Below the pieces are notes generated by a model. It was not told the origin of the DNA. It searched no databases and was given only the letters and a program-made list of their open reading frames with translations. From the NCBI RefSeq assembly GCF_000949425.1, contig NZ_CP010976.1, forward strand, positions 5,208,001 through 5,272,000: a DNA stretch of 64,000 bases, in the 5' to 3' direction. Within the stretch, counting starts at the first letter, position 1. Each line of letters begins with the position of its first letter. The translations under genes were made by a program, and so were the position numbers. Positions 8,527 to 17,589 of the stretch are shown piece by piece. Source of the stretch: Paenibacillus sp. IHBB 10380 (GTDB taxonomy: Bacteria > Bacillota > Bacilli > Paenibacillales > Paenibacillaceae).

Positions 8527-9394
8527 AGTCTTCAACGGGCTCAATATGGACATGAACATGTGAAATTTTATGCGCGATCAACATCCGTTCTTCTACCTCT
8601 TCGGTAATTTCGTGACTTTCGACAACGTTCAGGTCACCATTGACTTGAATAATAACATCAACTAATACATTATTTCCATGTATCCGAGCTTTAATATCTT
8701 TTATAGACTCTACTCCTGGGGTAGCTGCAATAGTCTGTTTAATTTTGTTTAGCTCTTTCTCATCGAAACCATCGGTTAAGGCGTGAGATGCATCTTTAAA
8801 AATATCCCAGGCGGTCTTGCAGATAATGAAACCGACAGCGGTTGCTGCTAAAGGATCTAGCCAAGGTAACCCGAACTGAGAACCCACGATACCTACGAAT
8901 GCTCCTAGACTGACAAGGGCGTCAGAGCGGTTATCCTGAGCTGCTGCCATAATGGCATGGCTATTAATTTTTTTGGCAAGACGAATATTGTATCTATAAA
9001 CAAAGATCATGACAACGGCGCACAGTAGTGCTATCCATGCAGCAACCATATTGGGTGTCTCTAACGCCGGCTGGAAGAACTTCTGAACAGCTTGGTATAG
9101 CACTTGAATACCGACAGCAATCATGATGAAGGAGGCCACTAGTGCAGCTATCGTCTCCGCACGAAAATGTCCATAACGATGGTTATGATCAGGTGGTTTA
9201 CGAGAAATTTTCAAACCAATGAGAACGGCGAATGAAGCCATAATATCTGTTGTATTGTTAAGTCCATCAGCGAGTAAAGCTTGAGAACCTGAGAGGAACC
9301 CAATCCATAATTTCAGAGCTGAAAGGCATATGTAGGCAATAATGCTTACCCATGCTCCTTTTTCGCCTTCTTTAATTTCACTATAAGCATCCAA
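8525..9394 (-). CDS. Cation diffusion facilitator (CDF) efflux protein
   Basis: A 289-residue inner-membrane antiporter: about six transmembrane helices in residues 10-205, then a cytoplasmic ferredoxin-like domain (about 208-289) ending HVHVHIEPVED with metal-binding histidines. Intramembrane site residues are visible in LLADGLNNTTD and AAQDNRSDALVS; the aspartate-rich, histidine-poor first site resembles Mn/Fe-type rather than Zn-type members. The start is TTG at 9394, with GGAGGG 8 nt upstream. It should export divalent metal in exchange for protons. Monocistronic. Confidence 0.88.
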   Translation of the reverse strand: MDAYSEIKEGEKGAWVSIIAYICLSALKLWIGFLSGSQALLADGLNNTTDIMASFAVLIGLKISRKPPDHNHRYGHFRAETIAALVASFIMIAVGIQVLYQAVQKFFQPALETPNMVAAWIALLCAVVMIFVYRYNIRLAKKINSHAIMAAAQDNRSDALVSLGAFVGIVGSQFGLPWLDPLAATAVGFIICKTAWDIFKDASHALTDGFDEKELNKIKQTIAATPGVESIKDIKARIHGNNVLVDVIIQVNGDLNVVESHEITEEVEERMLIAHKISHVHVHIEPVED

Positions 9395-9547
9395 GTAGTA
9401 TTCCCTCCGATTTGTATGTCCTCAAGAATCATACTGGATACGATACGTGTGGGTCTAGAGAAAAAGTCTTGCCCTCGTCTTTAAAAATGGTGGCATCTCA
9501 ACTTATTTAGTTTAGGGGAATAAATATGGATGGAATTTGAGGTTACG

Positions 9548-9590
9548 AAAAAAATCTCCAACCCATTACAAATTGGGGTTGGAGATTCTT
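9548..9590 (-). terminator. Terminator of the secreted-paralogue region
   Basis: AATCTCCAACCC (9553-9564) pairs with GGGTTGGAGATT (9576-9587). On the minus strand it is followed by seven T's, so it ends transcription from the gene finishing at 9623. Confidence 0.8.
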
Positions 9591-9622
9591 TGATTTGACT
9601 AAGTCTGTTGTGTTATTACGAA

Positions 9623-10213
9623 CTACTCAAATGTAGCTGCATAAGCTTCCAAATCATCAGAAGATTTTTGCACAAGTTTGTATCCAGCGGCAAGCTTAAC
9701 ATTTCCTTGATCGAATACTTTATAATTAATGCTCTTTGAAGAGAGAGAGTTCTTGAACAAAGTAAAAGCTTGAAGCTGCAAGGATGCACCTTTGATATAA
9801 GTCTCATGAATTTTTTTCAACTCGGGAGTGGTTGGTTTAATTTTCTTCAAACCAACTACAAATTTAGTGTAATTAGGAATAATCGTATTATTGAAAGCTG
9901 CGTAAGTTTGTTTACGGTTGCTTGAAGTTATATAGCTATATTTGGTATATACAGTAACTGCTTTATCTTCAAATTTAGCAATTAATTCAAGCTGGTCTGC
10001 ATAGTCAAGAAGTGCCTCATATTTAGGATCATATTCTTCTTGGGCCTCCTGATCGTCTGTGTATGTTTCCTCATACTCATCATCTACATTAAGATGGCCA
10101 CCATTAATAAATTCAAGTGCCGTTTGCGTTGCTGCTGAAGATACTGTGGGAAATACGAGCGTACTAATCAAAACGAAAGCTACTAGTGTCATTATAATTC
10201 TGTTCTTAATCAT
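9623..10213 (-). CDS. Secreted helical protein, paralogue of the next gene
   Basis: A 196-residue exported protein: basic N-terminus and hydrophobic segment, with probable cleavage after SSAA (about residue 28). After an acidic linker (DDEYEETYTDDQEAQEEYD) comes a domain of about 135 residues with several helices (YADQLELIAKFEDKAV, TKFVVGLKKIKP, AYAATFE). The same domain ends the protein at 10358-11221, so the genes are tandem duplicates. AAAGGAATGG precedes the ATG. No catalytic motif is visible; a wall- or medium-located structural or binding role is a guess. Confidence 0.7.
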   Translation of the reverse strand: MIKNRIIMTLVAFVLISTLVFPTVSSAATQTALEFINGGHLNVDDEYEETYTDDQEAQEEYDPKYEALLDYADQLELIAKFEDKAVTVYTKYSYITSSNRKQTYAAFNNTIIPNYTKFVVGLKKIKPTTPELKKIHETYIKGASLQLQAFTLFKNSLSSKSINYKVFDQGNVKLAAGYKLVQKSSDDLEAYAATFE

Positions 10214-10357
10214 TTTTATACCATTCCTTTGTTGTTAAATTTGTGATTGTCATTCTTATTAATCCAAGAATAAAGACTCTCTATGACATTATCGGTAAAC
10301 GAATACCGCCTTTTGAGACGACGGAATCGTTTATCCTTGTACAATGTAACTTTATTA

Positions 10358-11221
10358 CTACTCGAATGTAGCTGCATAAGCTTCGAGATCGGCGCTATAC
10401 TTCTTTACTAGCTTGCGGCCAGCATCTAGTTTAGTTTGTGCTTGGTTGAATGTTTTCATATTAATTGTTTGAGTAGAAATGGATTTTTTTATTAGTGTAA
10501 GGCCTTCAAGCTGTAAAGAGGCTCCCTTGATAAAAGTAGCATGTATTTTCTTTAATTCGGTTTGGGAGGGTTTAATCTTTTTTAAACCTACAACGAATTT
10601 AGTGTAAGTAGGCACAATAGTATTGTTGAATGCTAGATAAGTCTTTTTTCGATTACTGGAAGTCATATAGTTATTTTGGTTATATGCGGCGATAGCTTTA
10701 TCTTCTAATTTAGCTAACAATTCGACTTGATCTGCATAAAAAAGAAATGCTCCATATTCAGGATCGTACTCCCCCTGATCTTCCGTGTATGTATCGTCTT
10801 CAGAGTAATAATCTTCGTCGGTATCCTTATTGTTTGTAACGCTCTTTGAAGAATCCCCGACATTAAATTTGATTTTAATAGGTGTGTATCCTGGTGCATT
10901 TATGTTCACGTAAGTGCTTCCTGTACTAAGTGCAGTGACATCGAATTGAGTTAAAAAATCATCTGCTTTGACGATACGTGGATTCTCCACCGTTGAGTAT
11001 AAGTCGGTAAACGTGATTTGCTTTATATCACAGGTTAAATCAATATGGCCTCTATCAGCATATTCAGGATTAGATGCCACAAATAGATCTTTCTTGTCTA
11101 CAGAAACTGTACATACATCTTCAAGAGATCTTTGCTTTGCTGCTGAAGTCACAGTCGGGAATACAAGCGTGCTAATCAAGATGAAAGCTAGTAGTGCTGT
11201 TATAATTCTGTTCTTACTCAC
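10358..11221 (-). CDS. Secreted protein with Ig-like N-domain and shared helical C-domain
   Basis: GTG start at 11221 behind GGAGGAATGG. The 287-residue protein has a signal peptide (about 1-28, ending SAA), a beta-rich segment of about 100 residues with two cysteines (CTVSV, LTCDI) and a Big-2-like ending (STGSTYVNINAPGY), an acidic linker, then the helical domain shared with the downstream paralogue. The extra Ig-like part is absent from the shorter copy, so one gained or the other lost it. The upstream DNA is also similar between the copies, which argues for duplication of promoter plus gene. Confidence 0.72.
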   Translation of the reverse strand: MSKNRIITALLAFILISTLVFPTVTSAAKQRSLEDVCTVSVDKKDLFVASNPEYADRGHIDLTCDIKQITFTDLYSTVENPRIVKADDFLTQFDVTALSTGSTYVNINAPGYTPIKIKFNVGDSSKSVTNNKDTDEDYYSEDDTYTEDQGEYDPEYGAFLFYADQVELLAKLEDKAIAAYNQNNYMTSSNRKKTYLAFNNTIVPTYTKFVVGLKKIKPSQTELKKIHATFIKGASLQLEGLTLIKKSISTQTINMKTFNQAQTKLDAGRKLVKKYSADLEAYAATFE

Positions 11222-11564
11222 TTTTATACCATTCCTCCGTCGTTAAATTTGCGATTGTCATTTTTATGATCATCCGAGAATAAATGACTCTCTAAGATAT
11301 TATCGGTAAAATCAACTTCATTTTTAATGCTTTTTTAATAAATTATCTATATTAGGGTAGAACTAAGAATAGATAACGCGATATCTATTGATTTAGACAC
11401 TTTAGCTCATAAGAATTAGCTTTAAAGCGATAATAGTAGAGAATGAATGATATTCATGTAATACATGGTTGTTTCAGTCCAATTACATCCCTTTTTCTCC
11501 CTTTATGAAATTTTTTGGAATTTTACAGTTAGCTTCGGGCGCATTAGAATTAACTCTCGTGATA
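11222..11564. other. Intergenic region upstream of the riboswitch
   Basis: AT-rich sequence holding the minus-strand promoter of the secreted paralogue (including TATCGGTAAA near 11301, also present upstream of the other copy near 10291) and, further right, the promoter for the riboswitch transcript. No reading frame here looks real. Confidence 0.4.
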
Positions 11565-11695
11565 AGTTGAATAGCGCTGAATTTTCGTTAGGAAAAGCGG
11601 GGGAACCAACACTTTGGCATCATGCCAATGGGGTGAATCGTATTGTTTACGTAGGGCTATCCCACAGTCCGAATCCGACAGCTAACCTCGTAAGC
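11565..11695 (+). ncRNA. c-di-AMP riboswitch (ydaO-yuaA type)
   Basis: The conserved blocks of the ydaO class appear in order: CGCTGAATTTTCG, GCGGGGGAACC, GGGGTGAATCG, GTAGGG, then CAGTCCGAATCCGACAGC and TAACCTCGTAAGC at the 3' end. This RNA class senses cyclic di-AMP and switches off K+-uptake and wall genes when the nucleotide is abundant. It lies directly upstream of a terminator and of kimA, the classic ydaO target, so identity is firm. The 5' boundary is approximate. Confidence 0.92.
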
Positions 11696-11719
11696 TTGGG
11701 TGGTTACATGACCGATTGT

Positions 11720-11748
11720 TAGACATGCAGATTTCTGTATGTTTTTTT
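11720..11748 (+). terminator. Riboswitch expression-platform terminator
   Basis: ACATGCAG and CTGTATGT pair (one G-U) around a short loop, followed by seven T's. It lies 25 nt after the aptamer and 80 nt before kimA, the position expected for ligand-induced termination. Confidence 0.8.
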
Positions 11749-11830
11749 AAAGGGCAAAACCCGCAAGATAACCTTTTTAATTAGCGCACGGCATTGCTGA
11801 TTCTACTTGGAAAAGAAGGGGTTTAACGAT

Positions 11831-13648
11831 ATGGTCAGCAAAGTAAAAAGATTATTAATCGGTCGTCCAATGAAATCAAATGAGCTTGATTCTGAGAAAT
11901 TAAGCAAGTTCAAGGCACTTGCGGTGCTCTCTTCAGATGCACTATCATCGGTCGCTTATGGTACGGAACAAATTCTGATCGTGTTGATGGCGGCTGGGTT
12001 TACCGCCGTGTGGTATTCGCTCCCCATTTCATTAGCTGTACTTGGCCTACTAGCTATTCTTATTCTCTCTTACCGTCAGACGATCTTCTCCTATCCCATG
12101 GGCGGGGGAGCCTATATCGTTGCAAAAGATAATTTAGGAGTATCCACGGGGCTAATGGCTGGTGGTTCACTACTTGTGGATTACATTCTAACGGTTGCCG
12201 TCAGTGCATCGGCTGGGACGGACGCGCTGACCTCTGCATTTCCACAGCTTCATGATCATAATGTGCTTATCGCAATAACGGTCATAGTACTGTTAACGAT
12301 TGTTAATCTACGAGGAGTCACGGAAGCGGCCTCTTTCATTGCTTTTCCGGTTTATCTGTTTGTGGTGTCTATCTTTGTCTTGATTATCTCGGGGTTGTTC
12401 AAATATGCAACGGGTAGTATTCATACAGATATTCCCGAGATTGGGGCCACTGTATCGAATATGAGTTTGTTTCTACTATTGAAGGCATTCAGCTCGGGCT
12501 GTTCTGCGTTAACTGGTGTTGAAGCCGTATCGAATGCTATTCCGAATTTCAAGCAACCTTCAGATCGTAATGCAGCTAAGACGTTAGTTATGATGGGGCT
12601 CATATTAGGTGCGATGTTTACCGGCATTAGTCTACTTGCTTACTGGTACGGGGTTACACCTAATCCGAAGGCGACCATCGTCTCCCAAATTGCTGAGTCC
12701 GTATTCGGACGTGGAGGACTCTATTTTGCAATCCAAGGTGTCACAGCACTGATTCTATTTCTAGCAGCGAATACGGCGTATTCAGCATTTCCATTGCTTG
12801 CCTTTATGCTCGCAAAGGATAAGTTTATGCCACATATGTTTATGGTCCGCGGGGATCGGTTGGGATTCTCTAATGGCATCATTATTCTAGGAGTATTGTC
12901 CTCTGTTCTGGTCGCAGCATTTCATGGGAACACAGAAGGACTAATTCCTTTATATGCGGTGGGTGTGTTTATACCCTTTACGCTGTCTCAGTTAGGCATG
13001 ATGATTCGTTGGTACAAAAGCAAGCCACCCGGTTGGGGGCTACGATTTACGATTAATACAATCGGTATGCTTACGACACTAACCATCACACTCATTTTTG
13101 TTTTTACGAAATTCTCGCACGTTTGGATGGTGTTTATTTTCCTACCGCTTGTTATGGTTCTTTTCAAGCGAATCCATCGTCATTATGTAAATACGGCTGA
13201 TCAGCTACGCATCCAGTTGGATATAGATAAACCGGTTATTAAAGGGAGTACCTTTTTAGTACCCGTCTCGGGGGTTACTCGCGTTGTGCTTAACTCGATA
13301 AGTTATGCTCGCTCGATGTCAGACAATGTGGTTGCAGTCTATATTGGTTTTGATGAAGAAGAAATACAGAAGATGGAGCAGAAGTGGGCGGAATGGAATC
13401 CAGGTGTACGATTGATTGTCCTTCGTTCACGATATCGGAGTGTGATACGTCCGTTGTTGAAATTCATTGAGACGATTGAATGGAAAACAGCGGCAACAGA
13501 TCATATTACGATTGTCATTCCTCAATTTATTACGAAGCATTGGTGGCAGAACATTCTACACAATCAATCCAGTCTGCTGATTCGCACATTCCTGATTAAT
13601 CAGAAGGATATCGTCATTACTACAGTTCCGTACCATCTAAATAAATAA
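11831..13648 (+). CDS. kimA: KimA-type K+ importer (APC superfamily)
   Basis: A 605-residue protein starting at ATG 11831 (AAGGGG 9 nt upstream; an in-frame TTG at 11807 is less likely). About twelve transmembrane helices fill residues 30-450, with the APC signature near the start (SSDALSSVAYGTEQIL). The cytoplasmic tail of about 150 residues has a USP-like alpha/beta fold (VIKGSTFLVPVSGVTR). B. subtilis KimA (formerly YdaO) has this length and layout and is a high-affinity K+/H+ symporter inhibited by c-di-AMP both through the riboswitch and at the protein. A terminator at 13664-13694 ends the unit. Confidence 0.92.
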   Translation: MVSKVKRLLIGRPMKSNELDSEKLSKFKALAVLSSDALSSVAYGTEQILIVLMAAGFTAVWYSLPISLAVLGLLAILILSYRQTIFSYPMGGGAYIVAKDNLGVSTGLMAGGSLLVDYILTVAVSASAGTDALTSAFPQLHDHNVLIAITVIVLLTIVNLRGVTEAASFIAFPVYLFVVSIFVLIISGLFKYATGSIHTDIPEIGATVSNMSLFLLLKAFSSGCSALTGVEAVSNAIPNFKQPSDRNAAKTLVMMGLILGAMFTGISLLAYWYGVTPNPKATIVSQIAESVFGRGGLYFAIQGVTALILFLAANTAYSAFPLLAFMLAKDKFMPHMFMVRGDRLGFSNGIIILGVLSSVLVAAFHGNTEGLIPLYAVGVFIPFTLSQLGMMIRWYKSKPPGWGLRFTINTIGMLTTLTITLIFVFTKFSHVWMVFIFLPLVMVLFKRIHRHYVNTADQLRIQLDIDKPVIKGSTFLVPVSGVTRVVLNSISYARSMSDNVVAVYIGFDEEEIQKMEQKWAEWNPGVRLIVLRSRYRSVIRPLLKFIETIEWKTAATDHITIVIPQFITKHWWQNILHNQSSLLIRTFLINQKDIVITTVPYHLNK

Positions 13649-13663
13649 TAATTGGCTCATTTG

Positions 13664-13694
13664 AACTCCCAACCGTACGGTTGGGAGTTTTTCC
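13664..13694 (+). terminator. Intrinsic terminator after kimA
   Basis: AACTCCCAACC and GGTTGGGAGTT form a perfect 11-bp stem with loop GTAC, then TTT. Confidence 0.88.
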
Positions 13695-13761
13695 TGTTTT
13701 TTTACAGGATTCATGTTCACTAGTTGACAAATGCAACAAGGAATTATATATTATATTTTAT

Positions 13762-13784
13762 TAAATCGTAATGATTACTATTAA
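13762..13784 (+). promoter_or_regulatory. Candidate Zur box 1
   Basis: TAAATCGTAATGATTACTAT closely matches the Bacillus Zur operator AAATCGTAATNATTACGATTT, with the left half exact and the right half differing at few bases. It lies 23 nt before the GTPase start, so zinc-bound Zur would repress this gene. Confidence 0.75.
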
Positions 13785-13806
13785 GTAAAAATAAAAGGAG
13801 AAATTC

Positions 13807-15021
13807 ATGAATACTACAAAAATTCCCGTGACTGTCCTCTGCGGATATTTAGGTTCTGGTAAGACGACTGTACTTAATCATGTCCTTCATAATCGAGAGG
13901 GTTTAAAAGTAGCTGTCATTGTTAACGATATGAGTCAGGTTAATATGGATGCCAATCTTGTGAAGGGTGAGGCGATGTTATCGCGTACTGAGGAAAAGTT
14001 GGTAGAGATGTCTAACGGTTGCATCTGCTGTACGTTACGTGAGGATTTGTTAAAAGAAGTAAAGACTTTAGCAGAGGAAGGCAGGTTTGATTATATATTG
14101 ATTGAATCTACGGGTATTAGCGAGCCTGTACCCATTGCCCAGACGTTCTCTTACGCCGACGAATTATCAGGGATTGACCTGACTCAGTATGCTAAGTTGG
14201 ATTGTATGGTTACGGTTGTTGATGCTAATCGATTCTGGCATGATTTCGCATCGGGAGAAAGTCTATTGGATCGAAATGAAGCGACGGGAGAAGATGATAC
14301 TCGAGATGTCGTAGATTTGTTAATTGATCAAATAGAGACTTGTGATGTTTTGTTGCTTAACAAGTGTGACTTGGTCGAGGAAAGCGAATTGAATAAGTTG
14401 GAAGGTATCATACGAAAGCTACAGCCTGATGCCAAAATTATACGTACAGTTCAAGGTTGGATTAGCCCATCGGAAATTTTGAATACGAACTTATTTGATT
14501 TTGATAAGGCGAGTCAGGCACCGGGATGGATTCAAGAGCTACAACAAGAGAATCATATTCCTGAAACAGATGAGTATGGTATTAGTTCCTTTGTATATCG
14601 GCGTATCCAACCTTTTCATCCACAAAGATTGGCAGACTTCATGTCTGATTGGCCAGAAGAGGTTGTTCGGGCAAAAGGTCTTGTATGGATCGCTACGCAG
14701 GAGGACTTTGCAGCCAGCTTAAGCCAAGCTGGACCTTCTATTCAATTTGGAGCCGCAGGTTCATGGCTTGCAGCCATGCCAATAGAGGAACAACAAGAAG
14801 TATTCAACAACGAACCGGATGCCCTGCAGAATTGGGATAGTCAGTGGGGAGATCGAATGAACGAAATCGTGTTTATTGGTATTGCTATGGAACAGTCCAA
14901 GATTGAACAATCCCTGAATGCTTGTTTGCTTAGTGATGAGGAAATGAAGCAAGATTGGTCGAGTTTTAAGAATCCACTACCTTGGGTTATTGAAGAACCA
15001 CAACAAGAGCCATCTATCTAA
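13807..15021 (+). CDS. COG0523 (CobW-type) zinc metallochaperone GTPase
   Basis: 404 residues. The P-loop is GYLGSGKTT (13-21), the family metal motif CxCC is at 72-75 (GCICCTLRED), and Walker B/guanine-specificity elements follow (LIESTGISEP, LLNKCDL). The C-terminal CobW_C domain covers about 270-390. These GTPases deliver zinc, or free it, under starvation. The start codon follows AAAAGGAG, and a Zur box lies upstream. The next genes, a zinc-free L33 and ZnuA, make a zinc-starvation role very likely. Confidence 0.9.
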   Translation: MNTTKIPVTVLCGYLGSGKTTVLNHVLHNREGLKVAVIVNDMSQVNMDANLVKGEAMLSRTEEKLVEMSNGCICCTLREDLLKEVKTLAEEGRFDYILIESTGISEPVPIAQTFSYADELSGIDLTQYAKLDCMVTVVDANRFWHDFASGESLLDRNEATGEDDTRDVVDLLIDQIETCDVLLLNKCDLVEESELNKLEGIIRKLQPDAKIIRTVQGWISPSEILNTNLFDFDKASQAPGWIQELQQENHIPETDEYGISSFVYRRIQPFHPQRLADFMSDWPEEVVRAKGLVWIATQEDFAASLSQAGPSIQFGAAGSWLAAMPIEEQQEVFNNEPDALQNWDSQWGDRMNEIVFIGIAMEQSKIEQSLNACLLSDEEMKQDWSSFKNPLPWVIEEPQQEPSI

Positions 15022-15098
15022 TCGGCAAGCTAAGAAAAGTAAGTATGCCACGTATATGATGGTTGACATGAGGTGAAAAGGTAAGTAAAATTATATTT

Positions 15099-15119
15099 AT
15101 TCGTAATACTTACGATTAC
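15099..15119 (+). promoter_or_regulatory. Candidate Zur box 2
   Basis: TCGTAATACTTACGA is an almost perfect dyad (TCGTAA/TTACGA) with one mismatch to the Zur core TCGTAATNATTACGA. It lies 36 nt before rpmG and would control rpmG-znuA. Confidence 0.8.
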
Positions 15120-15154
15120 ATATATGAGGTTTTTATATTTTAGGAGGTGGCGAC

Positions 15155-15304
15155 ATGCGCGTTATAGTAACTTTGGCATGTACAGAGTGCGGAGATCGTA
15201 ATTATACTACGACTAAAAATAAAAGAAATCAGCCTGAACGTTTAGAGATGAAAAAATATAGTCCGCGTCTAAAGAAAGTCACAATGCATCGGGAAACTAG
15301 ATAA
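15155..15304 (+). CDS. rpmG: Ribosomal protein bL33, zinc-independent (C-) paralogue
   Basis: 49 residues starting [17 protein letters not shown] and ending VTMHRETR, the standard L33 frame. Zinc-binding L33 has two CxxC pairs. Here the first (CTEC) is kept, but the second is replaced (KYSPRLKKV instead of CxxC), so it should not bind zinc stably. Such C- copies replace the zinc form in the ribosome during zinc limitation, freeing zinc. AGGAGG lies upstream and a Zur box precedes it. Very likely an operon with znuA, 42 nt downstream. Confidence 0.9.
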   Translation: MRVIVTLACTECGDRNYTTTKNKRNQPERLEMKKYSPRLKKVTMHRETR

Positions 15305-15346
15305 TCAGAAATATGTATATGAGAATAAGAGGGGGATTTTGTAAAG

Positions 15347-16309
15347 ATGAAGTTAAGTAAACGGGTGGTTGCAGCATTGTTGTTCAGTATCATCTTAGTA
15401 GTATCGGGTTGTGGTTCAAATGGTGGGGATAGTTCATCATCTTCAGATAAATTAAATGTACAAGTTAGCTTTTATCCAATGTATGAATTCACTAAGAATG
15501 TAGCAGGAGATTTGGCTAATGTAGAAGCTTTAATTCCTGCAGGAATTGAACCTCATGATTGGGAACCTACACCGAGAGATCTTGCGACAATAGAGGGTGC
15601 TGATGTGCTAGTCTATAATGGCGCTGGTTTAGAAGGTTGGATTGATCAAGTAACATCTGCTGTAAATAATGACAAGCTTGTTCAAATAGAGGCGAGTCAA
15701 GGTATTGCTATAATGGAAGGTTCAGAGGAAGAGAAAGAAGCACATGACCATGAGGGTGAAGAAGCCCACGATCATGAGCATGGTGGGCTTGATCCACACG
15801 TATGGTTGTCTCCAGCACTAGCTATTCAAGAAGTACGCAATATCGAAAGTGGACTTTCTAAAGCTGCACCGGAGCACACAGATGAATTCAAGAAAAATGC
15901 CGATGCGTATATTGTGAAGCTTGAACAGTTAGATCAAGACTTTAAGAGTGGTTTGAGTAATACGAAACGTAAAGACTTCATTACACAACATGCCTCCTTC
16001 GGATATTTAGCTAAAGAATACAATCTCGTGCAAGTAGCGATTGCTGGCTTATCTCCGGAGCAAGAGCCATCTGCTGCGAATATGGCCAAAGTAGTGAAAT
16101 TTGCTAAAGAGAACGATGTACAAACGATCTTCTTTGAGACATTAGTTTCTTCTAAGGTAGCCGAGACGATTGCTAAAGAGATTGGCGCTGAGTCCGCTGT
16201 TCTGAATCCTATTGAGGGTCTTTCAGATGAAGATAAAGCGAATAATCTCGATTATATCGGTATCATGCGTCAGAATTTGGAGGCGTTGAAGAAAGTATTG
16301 AATCAGTAA
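15347..16309 (+). CDS. znuA: Zinc ABC-transporter binding lipoprotein ZnuA
   Basis: A 320-residue cluster-9 solute-binding lipoprotein: signal peptide with lipobox VVSGC (Cys22), FYPMYEFTKNVAGD near the N-terminus, the conserved IEPHDWEPTPRD histidine site, and an acidic histidine-rich loop (about residues 125-146, EAHDHEGEEAHDHEHGG) typical of zinc rather than manganese members. LDPHVWLSP supplies a second ligand histidine. No permease or ATPase gene is adjacent, so its transporter partners must be elsewhere. Terminator at 16339-16380. Confidence 0.92.
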   Translation: MKLSKRVVAALLFSIILVVSGCGSNGGDSSSSSDKLNVQVSFYPMYEFTKNVAGDLANVEALIPAGIEPHDWEPTPRDLATIEGADVLVYNGAGLEGWIDQVTSAVNNDKLVQIEASQGIAIMEGSEEEKEAHDHEGEEAHDHEHGGLDPHVWLSPALAIQEVRNIESGLSKAAPEHTDEFKKNADAYIVKLEQLDQDFKSGLSNTKRKDFITQHASFGYLAKEYNLVQVAIAGLSPEQEPSAANMAKVVKFAKENDVQTIFFETLVSSKVAETIAKEIGAESAVLNPIEGLSDEDKANNLDYIGIMRQNLEALKKVLNQ

Positions 16310-16338
16310 TTTGATCATTGCGGGATGTACCTAATTCA

Positions 16339-16380
16339 ATGAAACAGGATGAGCTAAGCGCTTGTTCTGTTTTTTTTATT
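16339..16380 (+). terminator. Intrinsic terminator after znuA
   Basis: AACAGGATGAGC pairs with GCTTGTTCTGTT through a 12-bp stem that includes three G-U pairs, followed by eight T's. Confidence 0.75.
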
Positions 16381-16487
16381 GTTTCTACAGCACTTGTTAC
16401 TCCCTATTAATGAAATAGGTTTTAGGTCTTAGACAGTCCATATATGATTTGGTAGGATTAAAGGCAGTTTTAATAAGGGGAGTGGGA

Positions 16488-17426
16488 ATGCAAATGATTC
16501 AGATGGTTTTATCTACTCTTGTTCAAGTTATTGTGCCTATTTCGATACCGGTTATCGTAGGTGTTCTGCTTCGGAAGTTTAAGAATCTTGATACGAAGCC
16601 TTTGTTGACGTTATATTTATATGTTCTAAGCCCGGCTATTCTATTAGATACGTTATTAACTGCGGACATATCCCTTGATGATATCTATAGAACGGGGGCT
16701 TTTTCTATCCTTAATCTGTTGTTGCTGTGGGGAGTGGCTTATATAGTAGGAAAGTTGTTGAAATTACCTTCTCCTGAGTGCGCTGGGTTGACGTTAGTTG
16801 CAACTTTTACGAATAGTGTGAACTATGGCCTTCCACTGGTATTACTAACGCTAGGGCAGCTTGGATTGGATAAGGCATCCGTGTATGTGGTAGGTCAAAT
16901 GATAATTGTTAATACGATTGGTGTTTATTTTGCTGCGCGATCACAATTTTCAACCCGAGATGCTATTAAATCGGTATTTAGGCTGCCAGCTGTCTATGCT
17001 GCATTGGTAGCGATTCTTCTTCGTACCTGTGATCTACACCTACCTGTAGGTGTTGCTAGTGGAGTTTCCATGGTTGCTGATGCATATGCACCTGTTGTAT
17101 TAACGATTCTGGGAGCTCAGATGGCTAGTGTGAATAATGCTGAATTAGATCGGAGTACTCAAAAGGCTTTTTGGGCAGGGTTAGGAATTCGTTTGTTACT
17201 GTCACCGATCATCGCTAGGTTTGTTCTATATATATTGCATGTAGAAGGCGTACTTTTCTCAGTACTACTTATTCTGGCTTCCATGCCAGTAGCGGTCAAT
17301 GCGGTTGTTCTCTCAGACAAGTTCAATGCATCCCCGAAGTTCGTATCAAAGTGTATTTTATGGACAACTTTGGGCTCATTTATCATATTGCCGATCATTA
17401 TTGTACTTGTAGAGTATGACTATTAA
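16488..17426 (+). CDS. AEC-family (auxin efflux carrier type) permease
   Basis: An ATG at 16488 with AAGGGGAG upstream gives 312 residues (an upstream in-frame TTG at 16449 lacks a ribosome site). About ten transmembrane helices in two five-helix halves (first half includes YLYVLSPAILLDTLL, second half PVVLTILGAQMAS and ASMPVAVNAVVLSDKF), the layout of Mem_trans/AEC carriers. Bacterial members export or import organic acids and amino acids; the substrate here is unknown. Monocistronic. Confidence 0.85.
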   Translation: MQMIQMVLSTLVQVIVPISIPVIVGVLLRKFKNLDTKPLLTLYLYVLSPAILLDTLLTADISLDDIYRTGAFSILNLLLLWGVAYIVGKLLKLPSPECAGLTLVATFTNSVNYGLPLVLLTLGQLGLDKASVYVVGQMIIVNTIGVYFAARSQFSTRDAIKSVFRLPAVYAALVAILLRTCDLHLPVGVASGVSMVADAYAPVVLTILGAQMASVNNAELDRSTQKAFWAGLGIRLLLSPIIARFVLYILHVEGVLFSVLLILASMPVAVNAVVLSDKFNASPKFVSKCILWTTLGSFIILPIIIVLVEYDY

Positions 17427-17589
17427 CGTTTTGAATGAACATGGATTAGGTAATATTGGATTAGAAGTTTATTGTCTACATGATGCGGCCCAAATATTAA
17501 GAAATTGGAAACATTTAGGCCGGTTTATACGTTAGAATAGAAGAACAAAAGAAGTTTACAGAGAAGTAAATAAACGAGGAGATGAAAGT

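Noticed and set aside
10290..10340. Possible terminator between the tandem secreted genes
   Set aside because: TAAACGA...TCGTTTA arms exist, but the stem is interrupted and has no U-run on the minus strand.
11465..11722. An 85-codon open frame upstream of kimA
   Set aside because: It lies over the c-di-AMP aptamer, lacks a ribosome site and its codons follow the RNA's conserved blocks.
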